NCBI RefSeq assembly: GCF_904849725.1
Contig: NC_058520.1
Location: 347,073,670 to 347,137,669, forward strand
DNA: 64,000 nucleotides
Reading direction: 5' to 3'
Source of the DNA: Hordeum vulgare subsp. vulgare
Taxonomy: Eukaryota; Streptophyta; Magnoliopsida; Poales; Poaceae
In this document: piece after piece, positions 10,994-21,547 of the stretch
Numbering within the stretch: the first letter of the stretch is position 1
How the letters are laid out: each line of letters begins with the position of its first letter
Made by a program: the position numbers and the translations under genes
The notes under the pieces: generated by a model
The model's database searches: none
What the model was told of the DNA's origin: nothing
The model's input: the letters and a program-made list of their open reading frames with translations, nothing else

Positions 10994-11369
10994 ATGTCTC
11001 CTCAAGATTCAGAGGGGGAGAGCTATGTGGCATATTACCTTGCTAATCCCAAGGTCTATGGGGACTTGGATCCTTATGGCTCGACCACTGATGAGGAAGA
11101 AGATTATGATCCGAAGGGGAAGGAACAAACAAGTTCCGATGAAGAGGAGGCACCTCTACCTCAACCCTGACTCAAGGAAGAAATCTAAGACTTTGTTTAT
11201 CCCTTCTTGTTTCTTCCAGGAGAGTAAGCAGGAATTATGCAAAAGGGTGTATAATCTTGAAGAGGAAAATGATGATCTGAGGGAGCATAATTTTATGCTC
11301 AAATGGAAATTAAACAAGCTCAAGACCTCTGCAACAACTCCACCATCACCACCAAAGGAAGACAACTGA
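10994..11369 (+). pseudogene. Athila-1 short ORF in the envelope position, frameshifted
   Basis: Begins at ATG 10994 (MSPQDSEGESYVAYYLANP) with a strongly acidic stretch (TTDEEEDYDPKGKE, SSDEEEAP) and stops at 11168. A second frame open to 11369 gives a probable coiled coil (ELCKRVYNLEEENDDLREH, KWKLNKLK), so one frameshift near 11150 joins the two. No signal peptide, membrane segment or furin-like site is visible, so an envelope role is not supported. It is read in the same place as the third ORF of other Athila elements. Function unknown. Confidence 0.6.
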
Positions 11370-12884
11370 GCATGAGTATGGGCAATCCCCTTGGCTTGTG
11401 CCAAGCTTGGGGGAGTTGCCCCGGAATCGTATCACCATCACATCTTTTGCCTTTACCTTTGTTTTAGTTTTCCTTTTTAGTTTTATCTTTCTCTAGTAGA
11501 TTAAAAGTCTTAGTATTTTAGTCTTGAGTGTTGCTTTGTGTCACCCCCAATGTATTCGAGCTCGTGAGCCATATAATAAAGAGTGTCTTAGTTGAAGGGC
11601 TTTGCCTCTTGCCATGATCAATAGTTTTAGAATAGAACAAAAGCATGAAAGATCATGTAATGATCTTATGGAAAGTGATGACTTCACATATAAAAAGAAT
11701 GAGGATTGAAACTTGTTGAGGGTAGGCAAACGTAGACCTTGGTCATGGTTGCAATTAATAGGAAGTGATAAAGAAGGAGAGGTTCACCTATAAATATATC
11801 ATCTCTGACACCATCTATGATTGTGAACACTCACTAAACTATTGCATGCCTAGAAGTAGATGTTGGACAAGGAAGACAACATAATGAATTGTGTTTGCTT
11901 CGCTCCGGACAATGTTATATGATTAGAGATCCGTTAGCATGTGACGATTGCATCCACCTCACATTAGCCAAACCTCCCGCACTAAGTAGAGATACTACTT
12001 GTGCATCCATAAACCATCAACCCAGTTTTGCCATGAGAGTCCACCATACCTGCTTATGGATTGAATAAGATCCCTCAAGTAAGTTGTCATCGGTGCAAGC
12101 AATAAAAAATGCTCTCTAATATGTATGATCTGTTAGTGTGTGGAATATAAGCTTTGTACGAACATGTGATGAGAAAGACATAAAAGCGACTGCATAAAAG
12201 TTCTTTATCACAGGATGCAATATAAAGTGACGTTCCTCCGCACTAAGAGGACACGCATCCAGACCTCAAAAGCGCATGACAACCTCTGATTCCCTCTGCG
12301 AAAGGCCTATCTTGTACCTTTACTTTTTGCCCTTGAAAGAGTCATGGTGATCTTCACCAATTCCTTATTTCGCCTTTATCTTGGCTAACGTCATATGTTT
12401 GGGAAAGATCTATATTCATATGTCAACTTGGAGGTAAGTATTCATGAATTATCATTGTTGACATTACCCTTGAGGTAAGCAGTTGGGAGGCAAAACTATA
12501 AGCCCCTATCTTTCTGTGTGTCCTGCTGAAACTTTGATCTCATGAGTACGACGTGAGTTGTAGCAATTGTAGACAACGAAAGAATGATTGAGTATGTGGA
12601 TTTGCTTTACAAGCTCTTATTTGACTCTTTCTGGTGTTGTGATAAATTGCAATTGCTTCAATGACTAAAGGCTATCGGTTGTTACTTCTTGGTAAAGTTC
12701 TTGATCCATGCTTTACTTTGTGAAGGAATTGTCACTTTGGCATGAGAGATTATATGTTGGTATTGCTGTTCTGAGCATGATCATGATGCATGCATGTTCG
12801 TATCTTGTTTTGTCGACACCTCTCTCCCTAAACATGTGGACATATTTATTGAGCTAGGCTTTCGCTTGAGGACAAGCAAGGTCT
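11370..12884 (+). other. Athila-1 3' non-coding region
   Basis: About 1.5 kb with no supported gene between the last ORF and the polypurine tract. Grass Athila elements usually have such a spacer. 'cttgggggagtt' at about 11405-11417 resembles the polypurine tract motif and could be an older or second plus-strand primer. Confidence 0.6.
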
Positions 12885-12896
12885 AAGTTGGGGGAG
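12885..12896 (+). promoter_or_regulatory. Athila-1 polypurine tract
   Basis: AAGTTGGGGGAG lies one base before the 3' LTR, the plus-strand primer site. The same motif (AAGCTTGGGGGAG) precedes the 3' LTR of Athila-2. Confidence 0.85.
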
Positions 12897-12897
12897 T

Positions 12898-14391
12898 TGA
12901 TACGTCCATTTTGCATCATGTTTTCATGTTGATATTTATCACTTCTTGGGCTGTTATTTCACTTCACGGCACAATTCTTATGCGTTTTCTCTCTTATTTT
13001 GCAAGGTTTACATGAAGAGGGAGAATGCCGGCAACTGGAATTCTGGCCTGAAAGTGGAGCAAGTTTGAGACACCTATTCTGCGCAACTCCAAACACCGTA
13101 AAAATCAACGAGGATTTTTTTCTGGATTTATAAAAAATACTGGGCCAAAGAAGCGCTAGAGGGGCGCTAGCAGATGGACACAAGCCTGCTTGGCGCGGCC
13201 ACCAACTGGCCGCGCCAAAGGGGCTTATGGGCAGCATGCTGGCCCACTGCCCCCCCTCTTCTCCTATATGAAGGTTTTCGTCCAGAAAAAAATCAGGGAG
13301 GAGTTTTTTCATGGATTCGCCGCAGCCACGAGGCGGAACTTGAGCAGAACCAATCTAGAGCTCCGGCTGGACGATCCTGCTGGTGAAACTTCCCTCCTGG
13401 AGGGTGAAATCATCGCCATCGTCATCACCAACACTCCTCTCGTCGGAGGGGACTCGTCACCATCAACATCTTCATCAGTACCATCTCATCTCCAAACCCT
13501 AGTTCATCTCTTGTAACCAATCTCCGTCTCGCGACTCCGATTGGTACTTGTAAGGTTGTTAGTAGTGTTGATTACTCTTTGTAGTTGATGCTAGTTGGAT
13601 TACTTGGTGGAAGAGTTTATGTTCAAATCCTTGATGCTACTCATTACCTCTCTAGTCATGAATATGATTATGCTTTGTGAGTAGTTACTTTTGTTCCTGA
13701 GCACATGGGATAAGTCATTCTAATAGTAGTCATGTGAATTTGGTATTCGTTCGGTAATTTGATGTGTTGTATGTTGTTTTTCCTCTAGTGGTGTTATGTG
13801 AACGTCGACTACATAACACTTCACCATTATTTGGGCCTAGAGGAAGGCATTGGGAAGAAGTAAGTAGATGATGGGTTGCTAGAGTGACAGAAGCTTAAAC
13901 CCTAGTTTATCCACTAGTTTAATGCTATGGTTAGACTTTGTCTTAATTCTTCTTTCGTTGTTGCGGATGATTGCGAGAGGGGTTAATCATGAGTGGGACG
14001 CTTGTCCATGTAAGGGCAGTACCCAAGCGCCGGTCCACCTACATATCAAACTATCAAAGTAACGAACGCGAATCATACGAAGATGACGAAAACTACCATG
14101 ACAGTAATTCCCGTGTGTCCTCGGGAGCGTTTTTCCTCCTATAAGACTTTGTCCAGGCTTGTCCCTTGCTACAAAAGGGATTGGGCCACTTTATTGCATC
14201 ATTGCTACTTTTGTTACTTGTTGCTTGCTATGAATCATCTCACCACACAATCACTTGTTACCGATAATTTCAGTGCTTGCAGATATTTCCTTGCTGAAAA
14301 CCACTTGTCAGATCCTTCTGCTCCTCGTTGGGTTCGACACTCTTACTTATCAAAAGGACTATGATTGATCACCTATACTTGTGGGTCATCA
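12898..14391 (+). repeat. Athila-1 3' LTR
   Basis: 1494 bp, TGATACGTCC...GGGTCATCA. It is highly similar to the 5' LTR along its length, with a ~29-bp deletion near 13905 and scattered substitutions. The hairpin is at about 13179-13230 and a better TATA-like CTCCTATATGAA at 13261-13272. Confidence 0.92.
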
Positions 14392-15023
14392 ATAGGCTCG
14401 TCCACCAGACTGCCACGGTCGGCATCCTCCAGGCAGCAACCCAGGAGATCGCCCTCCACCCCGAAGATCTTGACGAAGAGCGTCGCCTCCCCGTCATACT
14501 TGAAGAGGAGGTAGCGCCACCCCTTCAGGCCTCGGGTATGGGCGAAGGTCTGCCACCCAAGGTTCAGATACACGAAACCGTCGGGGGTGACCTCAACCTC
14601 CACCCAGGATGCCCCGCCACAGCAGCCGTTGGCCTACAACCAGAGGCCCCGAGGCCCACCGGCCGGCAACACCTTCACGAAGAAGTTCGGAAGCTGGAGC
14701 CAAGCGATTTCCGACCTCTCCACCCACGTCATAAACTCCATCGCCGTATCGGACGAATGGAGCTCCGGGCGAGGCAGCCAAGTGGCCAGCCCCGATCTCC
14801 CACTCCGGCAGCTATGGGCACCTGCTCCAGCCGACGCCCCTCCATTGCCACCAATGGAGATCCTTGGGCGGGCGAAACCACAACCACGCCCGCCGAAGAC
14901 TGCCGCCGGCTCTGCCGCATAATTTCGAGGGCGGCCTTGCCCCCTCTTGGCATGTTGAGCAGCACGACCTTCACCATGGGCCTTCCCCTTGTCGGTAGCG
15001 GAGAATCTCCTCATCGGCGCCAT
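14392..15023 (-). pseudogene. Antisense B3-like DNA-binding protein frame inside the Tat element (main part)
   Basis: Minus-strand ATG at 15023 (MAPMRRFSATDKGKAHGEG), a basic/low-complexity N-terminus, then from about residue 95 LQLPNFFVKVLPAGG, and after one in-frame TAG (plus 14634-14636, codon 130) VEVEVTPDGFVYLNLGW, FAHTRGLKGWRYLLFKYDG and TLFVKIFGVEGDLLGCC. The order FF.K.LP - V.V..DG..YL..GW..F - L..G..L.F.YDG - F.V.IF is that of plant B3 domains (REM-like grass proteins), which bind DNA. Apart from the TAG the frame is open and continues at 4318 after the Athila-1 insertion, for about 263 codons in total. It lies antisense between pol and the 3' LTR of the Tat element, where extra ORFs are known. 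Domain call from memory of the family, not a search. Confidence 0.72.
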
Positions 15024-15097
15024 GCTGAGGTAGCGAAAGGCTCAAGGTGGGAGGCAAAAAAGACTGGGCGACGCAAGCCTTATCACCCTAGCCGGGT

Positions 15098-15105
15098 TAA
15101 ATAGG
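15098..15105 (-). promoter_or_regulatory. TATA-like box upstream of the antisense B3 frame
   Basis: Minus-strand CTATTTAA in a GC-rich setting, about 75-80 bases upstream of the ATG at 15023. That spacing would suit a short 5' leader. Suggestive only. Confidence 0.4.
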
Positions 15106-15387
15106 CAGCCCAGGGCAGGCTAGTATCCCTTCGCGTTCCCAGGCCCGCGCAGTTCACGAGGGGCGTGCCCGTGTGGCGGGCGTACATGCGTCATGCCCAA
15201 GGAATAATGATGGCCGATGCTGCGCCCTAGCGTCACAGCAATTTGACCAGGCACGCCTCTGGGCGCCTCGAGAACTGAAGTGTTGCCACGAGGTGCGTGG
15301 CGCACATGAAGCCCGACCCACAGACATTTAGGACCCACGACGCTTCGGATTGCCTCCAAGACTTCGCCAGGAGGCCAGCCCGGGCGC
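15106..15387 (+). other. Tat internal sequence between the antisense frame and the 3' LTR
   Basis: GC-rich, no supported coding frame on the plus strand. It would contain the upstream region of the antisense ORF and ends in the polypurine tract. Confidence 0.5.
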
Positions 15388-15407
15388 GCCTTGGGCTTGG
15401 GGGCTTC
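15388..15407 (+). promoter_or_regulatory. Tat polypurine tract region
   Basis: 'gccttgggcttgggggcttc' directly precedes the LTR start TGTCGG. The purine run TTGGGGG is short and imperfect, so the exact primer is uncertain. Confidence 0.5.
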
Positions 15408-16269
15408 TGTCGGTGTTCTGGGAATGGGGGTACCCAGACGCGCCTGTCTGCGGCCCACGACTGGCCCAATCCATCGACCAAGCATCGGCAGCCTCGACAA
15501 GGCCCTCGTGAGAAGCCATGCCTCACAAGGAGGAACGGCATCCAGACACGCAGGAGGCCTCCTCAGGACCCCTCCGGAGCAGCGGACATTCTGAGGCTAG
15601 GCCCAACCTCTGGAGTCAAGGGTGACACCAGGAAAGGACAGGCGAGGAGCAGATGGCGGAGCGGGGCAGTTTCCCCTTTGGTGCAAAGGAGGCAGGAGTG
15701 TATAGGGGTCCCAAAGGCATCTTCCAAAGGTTTCCTTTCTCGTGCAATGAAGCCGTCGTCGCCCGCTAGTAGGGCAAACGTCATCCTCGGGCCCGTCTCT
15801 ATAGTGCAGACAGTTACTTTGCAGGCAAAGACCACCTTTGGGCAAGGGAGCATGTTCCCCTATTCTCCTTCAAAATTGGCCGTTGTGGGATCCCTTCCCG
15901 CCAAAGCTATGAGGGAAATGGACCGGGGCCTACGCTATAAATAGAGAGGGTAGGATACATGAGAGGGAGGTTCATTCGGACGATAGAATAATACACATAG
16001 CCACTTGGACTCCGGAGGCTCGAGAGCACTGTACTAATTCATCCACCACCTCCGTGAGAGGCAATCCACCAAAAGCAGGAGTAGGGTTTTACGCTTCGCA
16101 GTGGCCCGAACCTGGGTAAACTACCGTGTTTCTAGTCTCTCTCACCGTCGCTTGAGTTCTTAGCCTTACCTGTCGAATGACGATCCTGGAAAATCGAATC
16201 TGTTGAGTGGTCTCCGTGCGCGTCCCTGGGTTCGAATCCTTGGTGTTTAGTGGAGCCTGAAATCCGACA
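15408..16269 (+). repeat. Tat 3' LTR
   Basis: 862 bp with terminal inverted TGTCGG...CCGACA. It includes a good TATA box, TATAAATA at 15936-15943, followed by AGAGAGG, which marks the U3/R region. The LTR end is followed at once by a CACTA repeat (16270), so the element inserted there. Long open frames in it (for instance 15297-15944 on plus) are not coding. Confidence 0.8.
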
Positions 16270-16950
16270 AAAGGGATTTCATTTTTGAACTTATTTGAAC
16301 TCCGGACTTTTTGTGTGTTCAAAATGCACCATTCAAAGCCACATCATCAATTTTCAACCATTTCTGACTTCATTTGGTATTTTTTCATGCATTTACTGAT
16401 TTTTTTTGAGCCAAATGACCCTTAAATTGAAAAGCACTACAAATGAACTCTGGAAAGGTTGAAAGTTGGCATGGCATCATCATTTCACCCACATAGCATG
16501 TGCTAAAAAGTTGAGAGGGTTACGGCGAAAACTGGATGCACTTCGTGTACAAAACGCACAATCTCTTTCGAAGTATCAGGGTTTCATACGAAAACTCATC
16601 TATTACATAGGGATTTCATTTTTTGAACTTATTTGAACTCCAGACTTTTTGTGTGTTCAAAATGCACCATTCAAAGCGACATCATCAATTTTCAACATTT
16701 TCTGACTTCCTTTGGTATTTTTCATGCATTTACTGATTTTTTAGCTAATGACCATGAAATTGAAAAGCACTACAAATGTACTCTGAAAAGGTTGAAAGTT
16801 GGCATGGTATCATTATTTCACCCACATAGCATGTGCAAAAATGTTGAGAGGGTTAAGGCAAAAACTGGATGCACTTCGGGTACAAGACGCACAATCTCTT
16901 TCGAAGTATCAGGGTTTCATATGAAAACTCATATGTTACAAAAGGCATTT
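16270..16950 (-). repeat. CACTA internal tandem repeat, two ~335-bp units
   Basis: 'ggatttcatt' recurs at 16274, 16611 and (as 'ggcatttcat') 16944, so the periods are 337 and 333 bp. Shared blocks include 'tttttgtgtgttcaaaatgc', 'ccacatagcatgtgc' and 'cgaagtatcagggtttcat'. Repeats of this kind flank the transposase gene in Triticeae CACTA elements. Confidence 0.8.
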
Positions 16951-19417
16951 CATTTCTTTGCTTTTTCTTCGCTTGTGTCCTTTGCTTATTGCACCGTAAC
17001 CATGGATAATCTTCATTGTTTAACAGGGTGCTTGGGTCAGCCTTGAATTTGAAGGGAGGAATTTCATGAAACTTTTCATAATCTTCACACATGTCTGTCT
17101 TGCCCTCCAATCCCACGATGTCTTTTTTTCTTTGAAGAACTATGTGGCGCTTTGGCTCATCGTATGATGTATTTGCTGCCTTATATTTTCTTTTTCTCGG
17201 TTTGGTAGACATGTCCTTCACATAGAAAACCTATGCCACATCATTGGCTAGGACGAATGGTTCATCCGTGTACCCAAGATTGTTCAGATCCACTTGTGTC
17301 ATTCCGTACTATGGGTCCATCTGTACCCCGCCTCCTCACAGATTGACCCATTTGCACTGAAACAAAGGGACCTCGAAATCATGTCCATAGTCAAGTTACC
17401 ATATGTCCACTATGTAACCGTAATATGTGTCCTTTCCCCTCTTGGTGTTTGCTGCATTAAAGCGGACACCGCTCTTTTGGTTGGTGCTCTTTTGATCTTG
17501 GGTGAACGTGTAAAATGTATTCCCATTTATCTCGTACCCTTGGTAAGTGAATACAGACCAAGATGGTCCCCTGGCCAACGAGTACAACTCATCAGAAAAA
17601 ATGTTGTCACCCATGAGTCGTTTTTGCAACCAACTGCCAAAAGTCCTTATGTGTTCATATGTAATCCGGTCGTCACACTGCTCCGGGTGTTTGGAGCGTA
17701 GAATATTCTTGTGTTCATCGACATACGGGGTCACCAAGGTAGATTTCTGTAGAACTATGTAGTGTGCTTGAGACCAAGAATGCCCGCCCGTACATATTAT
17801 TGAGTCCGCTCCTAGAGTGCCATTTCCAGTCGGTCTCCCCTCATACCGCAATTGAGGGAGACCAATCTTCTTAAGGTCAGGAATGAATTCAACACAAAAC
17901 CCAATGTCATCCTCTGGTTGATGGCCCATGGAGATGCTTCCTTCTGGCCTAGCGCGGTTACGAACATATTTCTACAAGACTCCCATGAACTTGTCAAAGG
18001 GGAACATATTGTGTAGAAATATAGGGCCCAGAATGACAATCTCGTCGACTAGATGAACTAGGACGTTTGTCATGATATTAGAGAAGGATGGTGGGAACAC
18101 CAGCTCGAAACTAACAAGACATTGCACCAAATCACTCCTTAACCTTGGCAGGATTTCTGGATCGATCACCTTCTAAGAGATAGCATTAAGGAATGCACAT
18201 AGCTTCACAATGGCTAATCACGTGGCATCTGAAAGCAGTTGCGTCATAATCACGTGGCAGTCATGAGACTTTCGGTTCTGCAACGTTTTCTCTGCCATAT
18301 TTATTATTACCTTTATATTCAACAAGAAGCTAGACGGGACCTTCATACTGAGCAGGCATTCAAAGAAGATTTCCTTCCCTTCTTTGGTAAGAGCGTAGCT
18401 GGCAGGACCTTCATACTACTTTGGATGCATGCCGTCTTTTTCATGCACACTTTGATGATCCTCCCGTGCCTCCGGTGTACCATTTGTCTTCCCATACACT
18501 CCCAAGAAGCCTAGCAGGTTCATGCAAAGATTCTTCGTCACGTGCATCACGTCGATTGCAGAGCAGACCTCTAGGTGTTTCCAATAGGGTAGGTCCCAAA
18601 ATATAGATTTCTTCTTCCACGTGGGTGCGCGTCCCGCATCGTCATTCGGAATAGATAGTCCGCCAGGACCCTTTCCAAAGATTACATGTAAATAATTGAC
18701 CATATCAAGTATGTGATCACCAGTACGGAGGGTGGGCTTCTTCTGGTGATCTGCCTCACCTTTGAAATGCTTTGCTTTCTTTCGACATTGATGGTTGGTC
18801 GGAAGAAATCGACGATGCCCCAGGTACACATTCTTCCTGCATTTGTCCAAATATATACTGTTGGTGTCATCTAAACAATGCGTGCGTGCGTTGTATCCCT
18901 TGTTTGTTTGTCTTGAAAGGTTACTGAGAGCAGGACAATCGTTGATGGTTAAAACAACAACGCATGTAGGTCAAATTCCTCTTGTTCGTTCTCAGCCCAC
19001 ACACGTACACCATTTCCATTCCATAGCTGTAAAAGTTCGTCAACTAATGGCCTTAGGTACACATCAATGTCATTGTCGGGTTGCCTAGGGCCTTGGATGA
19101 GCACTGGCATCATAATGAACATCTGCTTCATCCACAACCAAGGAGGAAGGTTATACATACATAGAGTCACAGGCCATGTGCTATGCTTGCTGCTCTGCTC
19201 CCCAAAAGCATTAACAACATCTCCACCTAAACCAAACCATACGTTCCTTGGATCACATGTAAAGTCCCTCCACTTTCTCTCGATCTTTCTCTACTGTGAC
19301 CCGTCAGCGGGTGCTCTCAACTTCCCGTATTTCTTACGGTCTTTTATGTGCCATTGCATAAACTCGGCATGCTTTTTGTTTCTAAATAGACGTTTCTACC
19401 GTGGTATTATAGACTAA
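16853..19417 (-). pseudogene. CACTA transposase, TNP2-type, degenerate
   Basis: Reads on the minus strand from about 19380 (HAEFMQWHIKDRKKYGKL), then RNVWFGLGGDVVNAFGEQ, LYNLPPWLWMKQ and DIDVYLRPLVDELLQLW (18980-19260), the TNP2 block. At 18416-18850 come RRFLPTNHQCR, FWDLPYWKHLEVCSAIDVMHVTKNLC and NLLGFLGVYGKT. At 17900-18410 the DUF4218-type part is broken (LRSDLVQCLVSFELVFPPSF). From 17929 downwards are GLPQLRYEGRPTG, KHPEQCDDRITYEHI, then the DUF4216-type tail (GIEINGNTFYT-like, YYGYIVDIW, LFQCKWVNL) and a basic end (KPRKRKYKAA). The transposase normally binds the subterminal repeats and cuts the ends. Several stops and shifts make it inactive. Confidence 0.88.
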
Positions 19418-19692
19418 CCACGGTGGTGCCGGTGCCGAGATGGGCGCGGGCGATCGATGGCGGTGCGGACGGGGACGGGATAGGATAGACCGCCAAAGCT
19501 ACACAAAACTCGAGGAAAATGGAGCTTGGACAAGGAGATTCGACACGAGAAACCTTAAGTGTGGCTTGGGCATGTCATCGAACACCTCATGTGCATAGGA
19601 GGTGAGCTAGAGCAACACAAATCTCTCCCACGTCCGGCCAAAAAAACAAAGCAGTGCACTGCTCTGCTCGTGGGCAAGGGGTCTATATAGGC
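19418..19692 (-). other. CACTA 5' region with promoter-like TATA
   Basis: No clear exon can be supported. CTATATAG at 19683-19690 (minus strand) could be the TATA box of the transposase gene. A small duplication 'accacggt' (about 19398-19430) suggests a local rearrangement at the exon edge. Confidence 0.45.
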
Positions 19693-19988
19693 CAACCATT
19701 GGTCCCGGTTTTTGGCTGGAACCGAGACTAAAGTTCAACATTTGGTCCCGGTTCCAGCCACAAACGGGGACTAATGGTTGCAGGCCAGGAGCAAGGCACA
19801 TTGGTCCCGGTTCATGTGTGGAACCAGGACCAAAGGGGTCATACGAACCGGGACCAATGGCCCACGAGGCCCGGTCGGTGCCCCGGCCTCACGAACCGGG
19901 ACCGATGCCCCCATGGGTCCCGGTTCATGAGTGAACCGGGACTAATGGGATTACATAAAGTGGACCAAAGCCCTCTTTTCTACTGGTG
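19693..19988 (-). repeat. CACTA subterminal fold-back repeats and terminal inverted repeat
   Basis: At least nine copies of GGTCCCGGTT or its complement, some diverged, occur in both orientations here, pairing into several short hairpins. The last 19 bases are the terminal repeat. Such motifs are transposase binding sites in En/Spm-type elements. Confidence 0.8.
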
Positions 19989-20130
19989 TATCAAGGACAT
20001 AGTTCTTTTGGGAAATCGTGAGGACAAGCCTCAGATTACGGGCCCAATCAACAAAGTTTCTCCCATCATCTTTCAGCTTAGCTTTCTCTACGAATGCACT
20101 AAAATTCAGGGGTGCTACTGCGTGAGCCAT
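19989..20130 (-). pseudogene. Copia-A gag, first 47 codons, cut by CACTA
   Basis: Minus-strand ATG at 20130 opens MAHAVAPLNFSAFVEKAKLK and runs to NYVLDT, where the CACTA terminus begins. The plus-strand gag of Angela-1 starts the same way (MAHTTITLNFNTFLEKAKLK), so this is the gag of a BARE-1/WIS/Angela-type element. The remainder of gag and pol should lie beyond the other end of the CACTA, outside the window. Confidence 0.82.
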
Positions 20131-21392
20131 TGATCTACAACATAAATTTGCAAATATTACATATGCTACTGTTCAAGATAATGAGTTTAGTTAATAATAT
20201 TACTAAAAGCTCCCACTCAAATTGACATCCCTCTAGTCATTCGAGTGACACATGATCCAAATCCACCAGCCCATGCCCGATCATCACATGACGTGAGGTG
20301 GCGTCACTAGTGAACGTCTCCATTTTGATCATATCAAGTATATGACCCATGTTTGACATTTCGGTCTCTTGTGTTCCGAGGCCATGTCTGTACATGATAG
20401 GACCATCAAGTTTAACCTGAGTGTTTCGCATGGGCAAAACTGTCTTGCACCCGTTGCATGCGAATGTAGAGTCTATCACATCCAATCATCACGTGGTGTC
20501 TCAAAACGACGAAATTTCACAATGGTGCACACTCGGGGAGAACACAATTTTATCTTGAAAGTAAGGGAGGGATCACCTTATAATGCTACCGTAGTCCTAA
20601 GCAAAGCAAGGTGCATAAATGGATTAACATCACATGCAAATCATAAGTGACATGATATGGCCATGAACTTGTGCTTTTGATCTCCATCTCCAAAGCACCG
20701 ACACGGTCTCCATCGTCACTCGTGCCACACCATGATCCCCATCATTGTGATGCCATTGAGGTTGTCACACAAACCATGCTTGTACTACTATTGCTATCGA
20801 TTAGCGATAAATTAAAGCACCACATAGTGCTTAATGAGTGACATGCAGCTCATACAATAATTAAAGACGACCCTATGGCTCCTGTCGATTGCCATAGCAT
20901 CGACATTCAAGTCGATATTAACTATTATAACATGATCATCTCATACATTAAATATATCACATCATGTCATTGGCCATATCACATCACATGCATACCCTGC
21001 AAAAACAAGTTAGACGTCCTATAATTTGTTGTTGCAAATTTTGCATCGCTGCTATGGGTATCTAGTAAGAACGCTTCGTACCTACGCATAAAACACAACG
21101 GTGATATGCAAATTGATATTTAACCTTCTACAAGGTTTTTGTCGAATCCGATTCAACTAGAGTAGGAGAGACGGACACCCGACATCCATCTTTATGCCAC
21201 ACGTTGCATGTTAGTCGATGGAACCGGTCTCTGGTATGTCGATGAGTAAAGTTAGTCCGGTCCGCTTCATCCAACAATACCACAGAAACAAGAAATAACA
21301 AAGGAGGGAAGCAATCTGAATATCAACGCCCACAAACTCCTTTGTGTTCTACTCGAGATGCCATCTATGCATAGATCAAGCTCTGATAGGAC
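20131..21392 (-). other. Copia-A leader and primer binding site
   Basis: Untranslated leader homologous, on the opposite strand, to the Angela-1 leader (34061-35329). For example, the reverse complement of 20390-20500 matches about 34950-35080. A PBS-like sequence CCTATCAGAGCT (minus strand, just inside the LTR) resembles the initiator-Met tRNA complement TGGTATCAGAGC. Confidence 0.75.
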
Positions 21393-21547
21393 TGTTGGGG
21401 AACGTTGCATGGGAAACAAAACAATTCCTATGTGCAAATAGATCTTTCCATGGTGATGACCATCTACGAGTGGAAAGATTGGATCTACATACTTTTGTAG
21501 ATCGCTAAGCGGAAGCATTCAAGAACGCGGTTGATGTAGTTGTACGT
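21393..21547 (-). repeat. Copia-A LTR, inner end fragment
   Basis: Plus strand starts TGTTGGGGAACGTTGCATGGG, the complement of the Angela LTR end. It is interrupted at 21547 by Athila-2 and resumes at 31389. The bases 21543-21547 (tacgt) are the left TSD copy of Athila-2. Confidence 0.9.

Larger units (their letters stand above)
4319..14391 (+). mobile_element. Athila-1: full-length Athila-lineage LTR retrotransposon nested in Tat
   Basis: A 10,073-bp element with two long LTRs starting TGATACGTC. The flanks acagg (4314-4318) and atagg (14392-14396) are a 5-bp TSD with one mismatch. The order is LTR, tRNA-Asp-type PBS, gag, protease, RT/RNase H, integrase, spacer with an LTR-like module, short envelope-position ORF, long 3' spacer, polypurine tract, LTR. 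This order and the protein motifs place it in the Athila lineage (grass relatives include Sabrina and WHAM; exact family not assigned). Every coding part contains at least one stop or frameshift, so it is not autonomous now. Confidence 0.92.
1..16269 (+). mobile_element. Tat-lineage Ty3/gypsy retrotransposon, 3' part, interrupted by Athila-1
   Basis: The parts belonging to this element are 1-4318 and 14392-16269; its 5' LTR, gag and most of pol lie before the window. Seen in order: RNase H remnants, a second RNase-H-like domain, integrase, a 3' non-coding stretch with tandem repeats, an antisense B3-domain frame, a polypurine tract and an LTR bounded by TGTCGG and CCGACA. The doubled RNase H and the long 3' spacer with extra ORF are known traits of the Tat lineage (Grande, Ogre, Retand). 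The DNA is GC-rich, unlike the AT-rich Athila element inside it. The flank after the LTR (16270-16274, aaagg) is the expected right TSD; its partner is outside the window. Family name not assigned. Confidence 0.82.
16270..19988 (-). mobile_element. CACTA (En/Spm-like) DNA transposon, truncated at left by the Tat insertion
   Basis: Minus-strand element whose terminus CACCAGTAGAAAAGAGGGC lies at 19970-19988; grass CACTA ends usually read CACTAGTAGAAAA. Inside it are GGTCCCGGTT/AACCGGGACC subterminal repeats, a TNP2-type transposase gene and a ~335-bp tandem repeat at the far end. The other terminus is not in the window because the Tat element begins its right border at 16269. The 3 bases beyond the terminus (19989-19991) belong to Copia-A gag, so this transposon sits in that gag. 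Confidence 0.85.

Noticed and set aside
14328..15104. 258-codon open frame on the plus strand
   Set aside because: Complement of the B3-type frame; it crosses the Athila-1 LTR border, so it did not exist before the insertion.
15297..15944. 215-codon open frame across the Tat 3' LTR start
   Set aside because: Crosses the polypurine tract/LTR border and the U3 region; no known motif.
16229..16239. GGTTCGAATCC, a perfect pol III B-box near the end of the Tat LTR
   Set aside because: The surrounding bases do not form a tRNA T-stem (two mismatches) and no A-box at the right distance or cloverleaf was found; no tRNA gene.
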